This document shows, piece by piece, positions 1 to 7,016 of a stretch of DNA of 64,000 nucleotides (the first letter of the stretch is position 1; each line of letters opens with the position of its first letter). The translations under genes were made by a program, and so were the position numbers. The DNA comes from an uncultured Acidobacteriia bacterium. Lineage in GTDB: Bacteria > Acidobacteriota > Terriglobia > Bryobacterales > Bryobacteraceae. Location: contig CAIRSA010000443.1 in the NCBI GenBank assembly GCA_903881085.1, forward strand, positions 53,394-117,393. Reading direction: 5' to 3'. Under the pieces are notes generated by a model. The model was given only the letters and a program-made list of their open reading frames with translations. It did not search any database and had not been told where the DNA came from.

Positions 1-2
1 TG

Positions 3-110
3 TCGCACGTGGTGATTCAGACAATGCAGGATCTGAAAATGAGCATGCCGGAGTTGAGTGCGGAACAAAAGAGCAAGTTGCAGGAGCTGCGCGGTCAACT
101 GGCTAAATAG
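3..110 (+). CDS. C-terminal end of a PPK2-like polyphosphate kinase (partial)
   Basis: This reading frame is open from the window edge and stops at TAG 108-110, giving 35 residues that start SHVVIQTMQDLKMSMPE. The pattern of a small/basic start followed by (I/V)(I/V)xT(L/M)xxLxMxxPE resembles the C-terminal helix of PPK2 enzymes, which move phosphate between polyphosphate and nucleotides. The rest of the gene lies outside the window, so the catalytic Walker motifs cannot be seen. The neighbours downstream are stress-type proteins, which fits polyphosphate metabolism. The family call rests only on this tail and is tentative. Confidence 0.45.
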   Translation, partial: SHVVIQTMQDLKMSMPELSAEQKSKLQELRGQLAK

Positions 111-126
111 CCGGCTTAGGAACCAC

Positions 127-195
127 GTGGCGCGGGCACTCCTGCCCGGCGCGTCCCGATGAGTCGGGACACGCCGGAGTGAGACGCTACGCCAC
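127..195. repeat. Intergenic palindromic repeat, copy 1
   Basis: The DNA folds as nested inverted repeats: GTGGCG at 127 pairs with CGCCAC at 190-195, CACTCC with GGAGTG, GGCG with CGCC, and GTCCCGA with TCGGGAC at the core. There is no T tract after it, so a simple intrinsic terminator is unlikely. The reverse complement aligns with the copy near 970-1060, and the same strand resembles the copy at 16630-16731. It sits just after the PPK2-like gene. Confidence 0.75.
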
Positions 196-266
196 GTTGA
201 TGGCTGCAAATTACTTTTCGTGCGGTGCCTCAGCGCATTGGCGATCAGCATGCTAGTTAATCGGTC

Positions 267-797
267 ATGAAAAAGACAGGTACCATCGAAGCGCTGAATC
301 TCAGCCCCAAGGGAAACTACGACGGCTTTCTGCTGCGAACCGGAAAGCGGCTCGTGCAGGTCAATTTGCACAAGGAACGGCCAAAGTCCTTTGATCAGGG
401 CCTGAAAACAGGCGAAGAGATCTCGGTTGTGGTTGAGCCCGAAGAACCACGGGGAAAGCCGGCACACGTTGTCTTCCGCCTGGTCCGCGTAGTGAGTGCC
501 GACGGCTTTCCGGCAGAAGACGGAAAGATTGAGCGGCACGAATTTTCAGGCCGCGTTGAGCGGCTGAATTATGCATTGCATGGCGAGGTCAATGGCGGAT
601 TGCTTGAAAGCGGTGATTTTCTGCACCTCAAGCCCAAAGGCGCACTAACATTGAAGCTGAAGGTGGGCATGGAAGTCAAAGGCCATGGCGCGACCCAGCC
701 AATGGTTGGCGGCCATATGGTGATTGAGGCGGAAGAGGTCAATGGCGTAGCTATTCGCGCTCATGCAGCGCCGAAGAAGCATGCCGCCAAGCACTGA
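267..797 (+). CDS. Unknown protein made of two similar domains
   Basis: The 176-residue protein has no signal peptide or membrane segment and is probably cytoplasmic. Its two halves look alike: residues 5-40 (GTIEALNLSPKGNYDGFLL) and residues 94-130 (GRVERLNYALHGEVNGGLL) share the pattern G-x-(I/V)-E-x-L-N-x8-G-x-L, followed by basic beta-rich stretches. This suggests a tandem duplication of a small beta-barrel, possibly OB-like. The C-terminus is basic (HAAPKKHAAKH), which could favour nucleic acid contact. I do not recognise the family. It lies between a PPK2-like gene and a BON lipoprotein in a stress-type neighbourhood. Confidence 0.75.
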   Translation: MKKTGTIEALNLSPKGNYDGFLLRTGKRLVQVNLHKERPKSFDQGLKTGEEISVVVEPEEPRGKPAHVVFRLVRVVSADGFPAEDGKIERHEFSGRVERLNYALHGEVNGGLLESGDFLHLKPKGALTLKLKVGMEVKGHGATQPMVGGHMVIEAEEVNGVAIRAHAAPKKHAAKH

Positions 798-808
798 AAT
801 TCTCTCCC

Positions 809-937
809 GTGTCTGACTCAGGCGCAAGTAGAGCGATTCGGGCTGGCCTTATCGTTGCCGTGGGTGCGTACCTTGTGGTGGTGGATGCGTTGAAGGCCGC
901 CTTGATCTGGTGGTGTTTACCTGCAGCGGTTGCTTAA
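809..937 (+). CDS. Possible small single-pass membrane protein
   Basis: A GTG-started frame of 42 residues begins MSDSGASRAIRAG and then carries a hydrophobic run (LIVAVGAYLVVVDALKAALIWW) that could span the membrane once. It begins 12 bases after the stop of the preceding gene. No strong Shine-Dalgarno sequence is visible and no family is recognised, so this may be a chance frame. Confidence 0.25.
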   Translation: MSDSGASRAIRAGLIVAVGAYLVVVDALKAALIWWCLPAAVA

Positions 938-969
938 GCACCGCACAAATATAACATTGCAGCCATCGA

Positions 970-1060
970 CTTGGCGCAGAGTCTCACTCTGCCGCATCCC
1001 GACTCATTGGGTCGCCTTGCTTTCAACACCTGCGCCAAGCCTCGGCACGGGTGCTGAGGC
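970..1060. repeat. Intergenic palindromic repeat, copy 3 (inverted)
   Basis: A perfect 10-base inverted repeat (CTTGGCGCAG at 970-979, CTGCGCCAAG at 1030-1039) encloses CTGCCGC and TCCCGACTCAT blocks. These blocks occur in the same order in the reverse complements of the copies at 127-195 and 16630-16731. This copy is the most diverged around its core. It lies in a gene-free stretch. Confidence 0.6.
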
Positions 1061-1451
1061 CTGGAGTTTCTACCTTTTTGGTGAGGATGTTCAGCCGACG
1101 TGCCAGATTGGCAATCTGCGGGCGAGTGGCAATCGGCCTTTGCTTAAAACTGGATCAACTGCAACGCCTCTCCAAGTCTTGATAGCATTGCCGCTCTTCG
1201 TTTACTTAAAGTGTCTTCAAAATTCCGACACATTATGAAATCCTTCCGTTGAACGAATACTGAAGTAGGAAGACGTATTCCGATTGGGCATGTCGGGAGG
1301 CAGATCCATGCCAAATGCAGTCAAAAGGCCGAGTGCCACTCGGCCGTAGAGTTTGCCATTCTGCCCGATCCTTGGTGCGAGCAATGTAATCTGCCGCGGC
1401 CCTCGCCATGCTCTCTATTTCGATTGATCGAAGCTATATCAAAGGAAAAAT

Positions 1452-1997
1452 ATGAAACTTGTAATATCGATAGCAGCGGTTCTCGCAATCGGAAGCCTCA
1501 CCGGCTGCTCTCGTTTAACTTCCAAATCTCCCGCCGATGTATCCGCCACTATTCGTGCATCGCTCGAGAATGCCGGCCTCAAGGCTGTCTCGGTAAATCA
1601 GGATAACGAAAAAGGCGTTGTGACGCTCGGCGGCCATGTTGACGTAGATGGCGAGAAATCAAAGGCAGCCGAAGTTGCGCGGTCCCTCGCCCCAGGCCTT
1701 GTAATCTCCAACGAGATAGCAGTAGTCACCCCCGGTTCCGAGGGCGCTTCCAAGACAATCAATTCTGATCTGGATAAAGGGATTGAAAGCAATTTGCATG
1801 CGGAATTGGTTAAACATAAGCTCAATGATCACGTGAGCTATTCCGTCAAGAACCACGTCGTCACCCTCACCGGCGAGGTTCGTTCGCAGACCAGCCGTGC
1901 TCGCGCGGAGGCATTGGCAACCGCGGTTCCAAACGTGCAGCAAGTAGTTAACGAGCTGCAGATTAAGGTTATGAAGGCAACTTCTTCTTCAAACTAA
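1452..1997 (+). CDS. BON-domain lipoprotein
   Basis: The 181-residue protein starts with a lipoprotein signal peptide (MKLVISIAAVLAIGSLTGC) whose lipobox LTGC puts the lipidated cysteine at residue 19. Two BON domains follow, roughly residues 28-93 and 105-173, each with the alternating V-T-L-x-G core (VVTLGGHVD and VVTLTGEVR). BON domains bind phospholipid and are typical of periplasmic proteins protecting the envelope during osmotic stress, such as OsmY. A ribosome binding site AAAGGAAAAA precedes the ATG. The gene opens a run of small stress-type genes on the same strand. The exact ligand is unknown. Confidence 0.88.
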   Translation: MKLVISIAAVLAIGSLTGCSRLTSKSPADVSATIRASLENAGLKAVSVNQDNEKGVVTLGGHVDVDGEKSKAAEVARSLAPGLVISNEIAVVTPGSEGASKTINSDLDKGIESNLHAELVKHKLNDHVSYSVKNHVVTLTGEVRSQTSRARAEALATAVPNVQQVVNELQIKVMKATSSSN

Positions 1998-2051
1998 GCG
2001 CGGCGCAGAGAAGTGATCGCTATACGAGAATCGTTCGCACAGGAGAAATAA

Positions 2052-2201
2052 ATGCTTTGGACTTTGGTTGCTGTGTTCCTGATTTTGTGGTTGCTGGGCT
2101 TTAGCTTCAGCGTTGGGGGGAGCCTCATCCACTTATTGTTGGTTTTGGCCGTCGCTGTTTTCATCGTCAATATTATCTCCGGACGCCGGGGGACAGTTTA
2201 G
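2052..2201 (+). CDS. Small Lmo0937-type membrane protein
   Basis: The 49-residue protein starts MLWTLVAVFLILWLLGF, then SFSVGGSLIHLLLVLAVAVFIVNII, and ends in a basic tail GRRGTV. Two membrane helices around a short glycine/serine loop match the small Lmo0937 family (DUF5670) of two-helix membrane proteins, often seen near stress genes. AGGAG at 2041-2045 gives a good ribosome binding site. Function of the family is not established. Confidence 0.8.
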   Translation: MLWTLVAVFLILWLLGFSFSVGGSLIHLLLVLAVAVFIVNIISGRRGTV

Positions 2202-2215
2202 AAGGAAGTCGCACA

Positions 2216-2404
2216 ATGATGAATACACTAACAGCTTCAGATCCGGTCTGCGGAATGACAGTCAAAACGGCAACGGCTGCCGGGCGGACGGAATATAAAG
2301 GGGAGTCGTTTTTCTTCTGCGGGCCTGCCTGCAAAGAGAAATTCGACAACAAACCCGACTTATATCTGCCAGTGGGGGTAGCCGGAACTTCGAAGGGGGC
2401 ATAG
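2216..2404 (+). CDS. YHS-domain protein
   Basis: The 62-residue protein is nearly all YHS domain: DPVCGMTV at residues 9-16, YKGESFFFCGPACKEKF in the middle and a PDLYL end. YHS domains hold a metal-binding cysteine cluster and are common in heavy-metal ATPases, mercury/copper proteins and stand-alone metal carriers. Cys12 and the later C-x3-C pair are the likely ligands. It begins 14 bases after the small membrane protein gene and precedes a zinc finger gene and an NRAMP-type transporter, which supports a link to metal handling. The cargo metal cannot be told from sequence. Confidence 0.85.
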   Translation: MMNTLTASDPVCGMTVKTATAAGRTEYKGESFFFCGPACKEKFDNKPDLYLPVGVAGTSKGA

Positions 2405-2489
2405 TGGACCTCCTCCATGCCAACCGCAATGAGGCTCAGTTCGGAACTTCACGTGCGACGAGTTCTGAACAAGGAAGCAATGCGTACTT

Positions 2490-2798
2490 ATGACCAGGAC
2501 TGAATTGAAATCAATTCGAGCGATATTGCAGAATGAACAGGCTGCAGTGTCGCTCTCCCCGGATGAAGCCCGGTTGCACGAAGCTGCAGCCGCGCTTCGC
2601 CGCATTGGCAAAGGAACGTATGGGATCTGTGTCGATTGCGGAGAGAAGATTTCTCCGCACTTATTAGCCGCTGAACCATGCATCGCTTATTGCACCACCT
2701 GCCAGGACGCGACCTTAGCCGAACGTAGTGCTCCCGTGCGATGGTTCGACTTTTCAAGCCGTAGCACTGGCAGGAATCTGAGTAGTGCTGCCTCGTAG
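2490..2798 (+). CDS. DksA/TraR-type C4 zinc-finger protein
   Basis: The 102-residue protein has an alpha-helical N-terminus (residues 3-40) and a zinc finger with Cys47, Cys50, Cys68 and Cys71 in the form GICVDCGEKIS...CIAYCTTC. This is the DksA/TraR architecture, whose members enter the RNA polymerase secondary channel and change initiation with ppGpp. It is shorter than classical DksA (about 150 residues) and lacks an obvious acidic coiled-coil tip, so the regulatory mechanism may differ. Its end overlaps the NRAMP-type gene by 14 bases, implying co-transcription. A second member lies at 10779-11165. Confidence 0.85.
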   Translation: MTRTELKSIRAILQNEQAAVSLSPDEARLHEAAAALRRIGKGTYGICVDCGEKISPHLLAAEPCIAYCTTCQDATLAERSAPVRWFDFSSRSTGRNLSSAAS

Positions 2799-4062
2799 CG
2801 GGCTCGGACCGCGGCATTTCTTTCGTTTCTTCGCTCGCCTCGGCCCCGGCTTAGTAACTGGCGCAGCCGATGACGATCCATCGGGAATCTCAACGTATTC
2901 AGTAACCGGAGCTGCGTTCGGTTATGCTCCGCTATGGACAGCACTGTTTTCCTTTCCGCTAATGGCGGCAGTGCAACTGATGTGCGCTCGCTTGGGGATG
3001 GTGACCGGCGAAGGACTTGCAGGCGTCATCCGCCGGCAATATCCGCGCTGGGTGTTGTGGGCGGCATGCGGCCTGCTGATCGTCGCCAACACCGTAAACA
3101 TTGGAGCCGATCTGGGCGGTATGGGCAAAGTGACTGAGATGGTAACGGGCATCTCCAGCATTGTTTGGACGCCTCTTTATGCCCTGCTTATCGGCTCTTT
3201 CCTTATCTGGTCGTCGTATTACCAAATTGCGAGAATCTTCAAGTGGATGACGCTCGTGCTTTTTTCATACGTCATCGCAGCGTTTTTCGCCAAGCCGGAT
3301 TGGTCCGCTGTGCTCCACGCAACGCTCATCCCGCATGTGGAATGGACGGGCGCGTACTGGGCAACACTGGTGGGAATCTTCGGAACTACCATCTCCCCCT
3401 ACCTGTTCTTCTGGCAGGCATCGCAGGAAGTCGAAGAAGAAGTTGCGCAGGGGGAATTGACGTTGTCAGCACGCAAAGGCGCCACCAATGCGGAATTGCG
3501 AAAATCCAGAAACGATGTGGTGACAGGCATGTTCTTTTCAAACCTGATCATGTACTTCATCATCCTCACTACTGCCGCCACCTTGCACGCGCACGGCAAG
3601 ACAACGATCTCTACCGCGCAGGATGCCGCCGAAGCCCTGCTGCCGTTGGCAGGCAGCGGCGCGTACTGGCTCTTCAGCATCGGCTTGATCGGCGCGGGCA
3701 TGCTCGGATTGCCTGTCCTTGCAGGTTCCAGCGCCTACGCCGTTGCGGAAGCAGCTGCGTGGAACGGGTCGCTGGCGGACCGCCCCGATCATGCCCGCGA
3801 ATTCTACGGAGTCATCGCCGCCGGCCTGGTGCTTGGGCTTGGGCTCAACTATGCCGGCTTCAACGCTGTCTCCATGCTGTTTTGGGCGGCCGTGTTGAAT
3901 GGTGTGCTGGCCCCGCCGCTGATCGTGATCGTGTTGCTGTTGACCAGCAATCCGAAGATCATGGGAGAGCGCGCTAATCCCCTTTGGCTGGCTGTGCTCG
4001 GTTGGATCACTGTCGTCGTCATGACGTTAGCGAGTTGCGCTATGTTTGCTACCTGGAAGTGA
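2785..4062 (+). CDS. NRAMP-family divalent metal transporter
   Basis: The 425-residue protein is an inner-membrane protein with about 11 hydrophobic segments. The first carries DDDPSGISTYSVTGAAFGY, matching the helix-1 metal-binding turn of NRAMP proteins (DPGN in classical Mn/Fe transporters). DPSG is the variant found in a divergent NRAMP branch, so manganese or iron is not assured. The GTG start at 2785 overlaps the zinc-finger gene by 14 bases and suggests translational coupling. Its 3' end overlaps the convergent GH100-like gene by 36 bases. No manganese riboswitch was recognised upstream of the cluster. Confidence 0.88.
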   Translation: MLPRSGLGPRHFFRFFARLGPGLVTGAADDDPSGISTYSVTGAAFGYAPLWTALFSFPLMAAVQLMCARLGMVTGEGLAGVIRRQYPRWVLWAACGLLIVANTVNIGADLGGMGKVTEMVTGISSIVWTPLYALLIGSFLIWSSYYQIARIFKWMTLVLFSYVIAAFFAKPDWSAVLHATLIPHVEWTGAYWATLVGIFGTTISPYLFFWQASQEVEEEVAQGELTLSARKGATNAELRKSRNDVVTGMFFSNLIMYFIILTTAATLHAHGKTTISTAQDAAEALLPLAGSGAYWLFSIGLIGAGMLGLPVLAGSSAYAVAEAAAWNGSLADRPDHAREFYGVIAAGLVLGLGLNYAGFNAVSMLFWAAVLNGVLAPPLIVIVLLLTSNPKIMGERANPLWLAVLGWITVVVMTLASCAMFATWK

Positions 4063-5232
4063 AGCCGCGCGGATCTCATCGAAGTACGGCGTGCTCTGCG
4101 TTTCCACGCATTGCGCGGCATACAGGTACATCGCCGCCGACCATGTCTGCCAGTCTCTGCCTGCCGGATTGCCGGTCTGCGCCTTGATCCACTCATTGAA
4201 GCCCCACTCGGCTTTGTCCTCATGCCAGGGTTTGACCAGCGCGGTTAACGCCAATAGTTTCTCCTCCGCCAGTTCTTGCCGGTCTGCAGCAACGCATGCC
4301 GCCACGTAGAACCCGCAGACAAATGGCCAGACGCCTCCGTTGTGATAGTCGCCTGGCTGGTTGTACTTCGCGTATCGCAGACGCCAATCAGAGTGTTGGG
4401 GCCGTATGTAAGGGAACAAACACGGTGGCAACTCTACCGCCAACTCTCCGCGGATGCCCATCGCGACGCACTCCTCTTCAATCCAGGCGACGATCTTACT
4501 GGCTCGGTCAGGCGAAGCGATCCCGGTCAGAATCGCCAGGCTGTTGCCCAACAAATCAAACCGGTCGCTATTATAGATTTTGTAAGAATAGAGTGCGTAG
4601 TAAGGCTTGTTGGGCGACACGAGCCCTTCATGCTGATGCGGGTTTTTCGCTTCCCCAATGATCTCCACGCGGTTCATCATTTCACGCAATTGTGACGCGG
4701 ACTCGTCCTGCTCATAGAGCAATAGATAAGCATACACCACGGTATTCACGTACAGTCCATAACCTAATACCCATTGCTCGTCGCGCCAGTCGCTGGTCGG
4801 CAACTGCGTAACCATTACCATGTCGTCAGGGCTTTGATATTGCATCCACGTGAGCGCCTTCTGTGCCGCCTCGTCAAGAAAGTCCGGCGGATTCGCGGCT
4901 CTTCGATACAGTGCAAGGCCGAACAGGAACAGCGGAGTGGTGTCACTGGCGCCGCGGTCGGCCGGATCGTGGGCGAGCGATGGAATGTGTCCGAGCCGGG
5001 TCTGGTTTACAGCCAGCGCTTCCAACGTTCGCCGCAGCGCATCGGCAAGCTCTGCGTTGCCTGTGGCCAGAAAGCCGAGCGCGGAGATCATCAAATCTCG
5101 CGTGTAAGGCTCCGGATATCCCCAGCCTGCGGTACGCGGCAGCCCTTGCACGGGCCCTCGCGCGTTATGCAGCAGGATCTCCAGTGCGGCCTTTTTCGCC
5201 GCGGCAATCGATGCTCTTTCATTAATGTTCAT
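4027..5232 (-). CDS. GH100/GH63-like (alpha/alpha)6-barrel glycosidase
   Basis: The 401-residue protein has no signal peptide. Motifs such as WGYPEPYTRDLMI (about residue 37), GHIPSLAHDPADRGASDTTPLFLFG (about residue 80), WPFVCGFYVAA and GFNEWIKAQTGNPAGRDWQTWSAAMYLYA resemble neutral/alkaline invertases (GH100) and amylo-1,6-glucosidase-like enzymes with an (alpha/alpha)6 barrel. The substrate cannot be told; sucrose, a glycoside intermediate or glycogen-like chains are possible. The ATG at 5232 lies 3 bases after the stop of the GT4 gene, so it is the last gene of the operon. It overlaps the convergent NRAMP-type gene by 36 bases. Confidence 0.75.
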   Translation of the reverse strand: MNINERASIAAAKKAALEILLHNARGPVQGLPRTAGWGYPEPYTRDLMISALGFLATGNAELADALRRTLEALAVNQTRLGHIPSLAHDPADRGASDTTPLFLFGLALYRRAANPPDFLDEAAQKALTWMQYQSPDDMVMVTQLPTSDWRDEQWVLGYGLYVNTVVYAYLLLYEQDESASQLREMMNRVEIIGEAKNPHQHEGLVSPNKPYYALYSYKIYNSDRFDLLGNSLAILTGIASPDRASKIVAWIEEECVAMGIRGELAVELPPCLFPYIRPQHSDWRLRYAKYNQPGDYHNGGVWPFVCGFYVAACVAADRQELAEEKLLALTALVKPWHEDKAEWGFNEWIKAQTGNPAGRDWQTWSAAMYLYAAQCVETQSTPYFDEIRAASLPGSKHSATR

Positions 5233-5235
5233 GAG

Positions 5236-6378
5236 CTATTGAATCCCCAATCTGCCGGAAACGATCTGCACAAAACGCTTCGCAACCTGGCGATAGTCGA
5301 ACAGCTCCACCACACGCTTTCGGCCCGCTTGGCCCATCCTCAGCCGCAGGCCTGCATCGTTCATGAGCATCAGCAAATACCTGGCGATGTCATCTGAACT
5401 GGCACGAAACTCAGCAGTGCGCGCATATGGAAATACGATTCGATCGCTGTTGTCGATGCCGTGGCCTTCGCCGTAGGTGGCCTGGGTAATCTTGCGCTCC
5501 TCGGCGACTCCTGCCAGAAATGCCGTTTCGCCATGCACCATCGTGTCCAGAAATGCCATGGCATTGATGGCCACCACCGGCTTGCCGCAGGCGTTGGCCT
5601 CTACCTGAATCATACCGAACCCTTCCAACCTGGATGGCGCGGCGTAGATGTCACAGGCGGCCAATAAATAGGGCATGAAGTTGTGTGAGACAACATTGGT
5701 TGAGTAGGTGACCTTGTCACCAATCTCCAGAGATGCAGCCAATTCCAGGTCAACCAGGTTTTGCTGGACCGTGCGCGGCTGCGGCCATACTTTGCAAATA
5801 TACCGCCAGTCCGACGCAGTTCCGTTAAGCTGTGCCAGTGCATGCATGACCTCCTGCGCGCCTTTTGACGCCGCGTCGCCGCCCACGGTCAGGATCATGA
5901 GCTGGTCATCGGCCACTCCCAAGGCCTCGCGAATCGAACGAACCTTCGGATCATCGGCACTGCGCGGAACAAACGCATCAGTGTCACAACCCACTGGCAG
6001 CACCTCAATGTTGTCGCCCTTGATACCATCCCGCATATAGACTTCCTTCACCCAGTTGGAGGTGACCAGAATCAGCGGCAATGCGTTGAGAACATCCTGG
6101 TGTGCGGCGATGTAGCCATCTGCCACCAGCCATGGGATGGCCGTTATCCCAAACTGCTGCGGATGCAGAACCAGATGCGGAACATGTCCCCAAAATCCAA
6201 TGCCTACGGCAACGTCGGGCTTGAACCAGCGGTAATACCATTCTTTTTCCTGCGGTGATTCAAAGTGCACGGGATGCACGTCAACGCCAATTTCCTCCAG
6301 GCCTTTGCAGAACAACTGCCCTTGCGTGGAAAGGCCGGCCGCCGAAGGCGGATACTCAGTTAAGACGAGAACTTTCAT
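5236..6378 (-). CDS. GT4-family glycosyltransferase
   Basis: The 380-residue cytoplasmic protein has the two-Rossmann GT-B shape. The N-terminal half begins MKVLVLTEYPPSAAGLSTQG, and the C-terminal half contains the retaining GT4 signature PSRLEGFGMIQVEANACGKPVVA with the E-x7-E pair at Glu252 and Glu260. Members use a nucleotide sugar and retain anomeric configuration. The start codon overlaps the stop of the PIG-L gene (ATGA), and the next gene begins 3 bases after its stop. GT4 next to PIG-L recalls mycothiol and bacillithiol synthesis (MshA/BshA with MshB/BshB), but donor and acceptor are unknown here. Confidence 0.88.
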   Translation of the reverse strand: MKVLVLTEYPPSAAGLSTQGQLFCKGLEEIGVDVHPVHFESPQEKEWYYRWFKPDVAVGIGFWGHVPHLVLHPQQFGITAIPWLVADGYIAAHQDVLNALPLILVTSNWVKEVYMRDGIKGDNIEVLPVGCDTDAFVPRSADDPKVRSIREALGVADDQLMILTVGGDAASKGAQEVMHALAQLNGTASDWRYICKVWPQPRTVQQNLVDLELAASLEIGDKVTYSTNVVSHNFMPYLLAACDIYAAPSRLEGFGMIQVEANACGKPVVAINAMAFLDTMVHGETAFLAGVAEERKITQATYGEGHGIDNSDRIVFPYARTAEFRASSDDIARYLLMLMNDAGLRLRMGQAGRKRVVELFDYRQVAKRFVQIVSGRLGIQ

Positions 6379-7016
6379 AAATGTGTTTTAGTGCGGGTGC
6401 GGCGTGCCGCGGCTTGGGCCGAATCAAAGCACCAGAACCCTTCTTCATGCGGAGTAGTCCGCGCTTCCCAACTGTCCGCTGCGAACCCATAGACTTCGGT
6501 GATCAAGCGGTATTTCTCCGCCCAGATACTATCAGGCAGAAGCGCGCGCCGGTTCGCATCCTGGCGCACGCGGGGCGTGTATGCCGCTCCCCCATCCTCA
6601 TAAGCAAAGCACCAAAGCCGGTTGGTGAATGCACGGCCGGTCGCCCACAGCTCTGCAACGGCACGGGAACACTCTTCGTGCCTGCGGTGGGCTGTGTACT
6701 CACCGTGTGGACCATGAGTCAGAATAAGCTCGTAATGAACGCCTGCCAGTAAGCATTCCACCGTATCTTCGACGGCTTCACGCGGCAGAGCGGTTTGAGA
6801 GGCGCCGTCATCCAAGTCCGCCATCTCTCCCACCGCGCCCAATTGCTCCAGCACGCGGCGGAATTTCGGTGCGCGATCCGCGTCGGATGCCCGGCACAAC
6901 GTCACGATGCGCCATTGGAATTCTGGATGCGCAAGAATGTACCCGCCGCACCAAAGCATTTCATCATCGGGATGAGCCACCACAACCGCCGCCTTCAATG
7001 ATGGTGAGGCCGGCAC
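6375..7016 (-). CDS. PIG-L (LmbE/MshB-type) deacetylase
   Basis: With the GTG start at 7016 the protein has 213 residues. The open frame runs further upstream (to 7250), but only inside the GH130-like gene, and TAG of that gene shares its G with this GTG. AHPDDE at residues 14-19 is the zinc-binding motif of PIG-L deacetylases, with further ligands likely in THGPHGEYTAHRRHEEC. The family removes N-acetyl groups from GlcNAc-containing lipids or thiol precursors. It overlaps the downstream GT4 by four bases. Its place between a GH130-like enzyme and a GT4 implies an amino-sugar intermediate, which is inference. Confidence 0.85.
   Translation of the reverse strand: MPASPSLKAAVVVAHPDDEMLWCGGYILAHPEFQWRIVTLCRASDADRAPKFRRVLEQLGAVGEMADLDDGASQTALPREAVEDTVECLLAGVHYELILTHGPHGEYTAHRRHEECSRAVAELWATGRAFTNRLWCFAYEDGGAAYTPRVRQDANRRALLPDSIWAEKYRLITEVYGFAADSWEARTTPHEEGFWCFDSAQAAARRTRTKTHL

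Larger units (their letters stand above)
798..1451. other. Gene-poor intergenic region
   Basis: About 650 bases hold no confident gene. They contain one possible 42-codon membrane ORF (809-937), a third copy of the palindromic repeat (970-1060), and a short perfect hairpin at 1327-1345 (GGCCGAG paired with CTCGGCC) without a T tract. An open frame from 930 to 1238 crosses the repeat, has no visible ribosome binding site and has unconvincing composition, so it is not called as a gene. Confidence 0.6.

Noticed and set aside
930..1238. 102-codon plus-strand open frame
   Set aside because: It crosses the palindromic repeat copy, lacks a ribosome binding site and shows no protein-like pattern.
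1327..1345. Intrinsic terminator
   Set aside because: The hairpin is perfect but short and lacks a following T tract, and no gene ends just upstream.
5236..7016. Mycothiol or bacillithiol pathway
   Set aside because: GT4 and PIG-L are present but no cysteine ligase (MshC/BshC) or acetyltransferase, so a thiol product is only a loose analogy.
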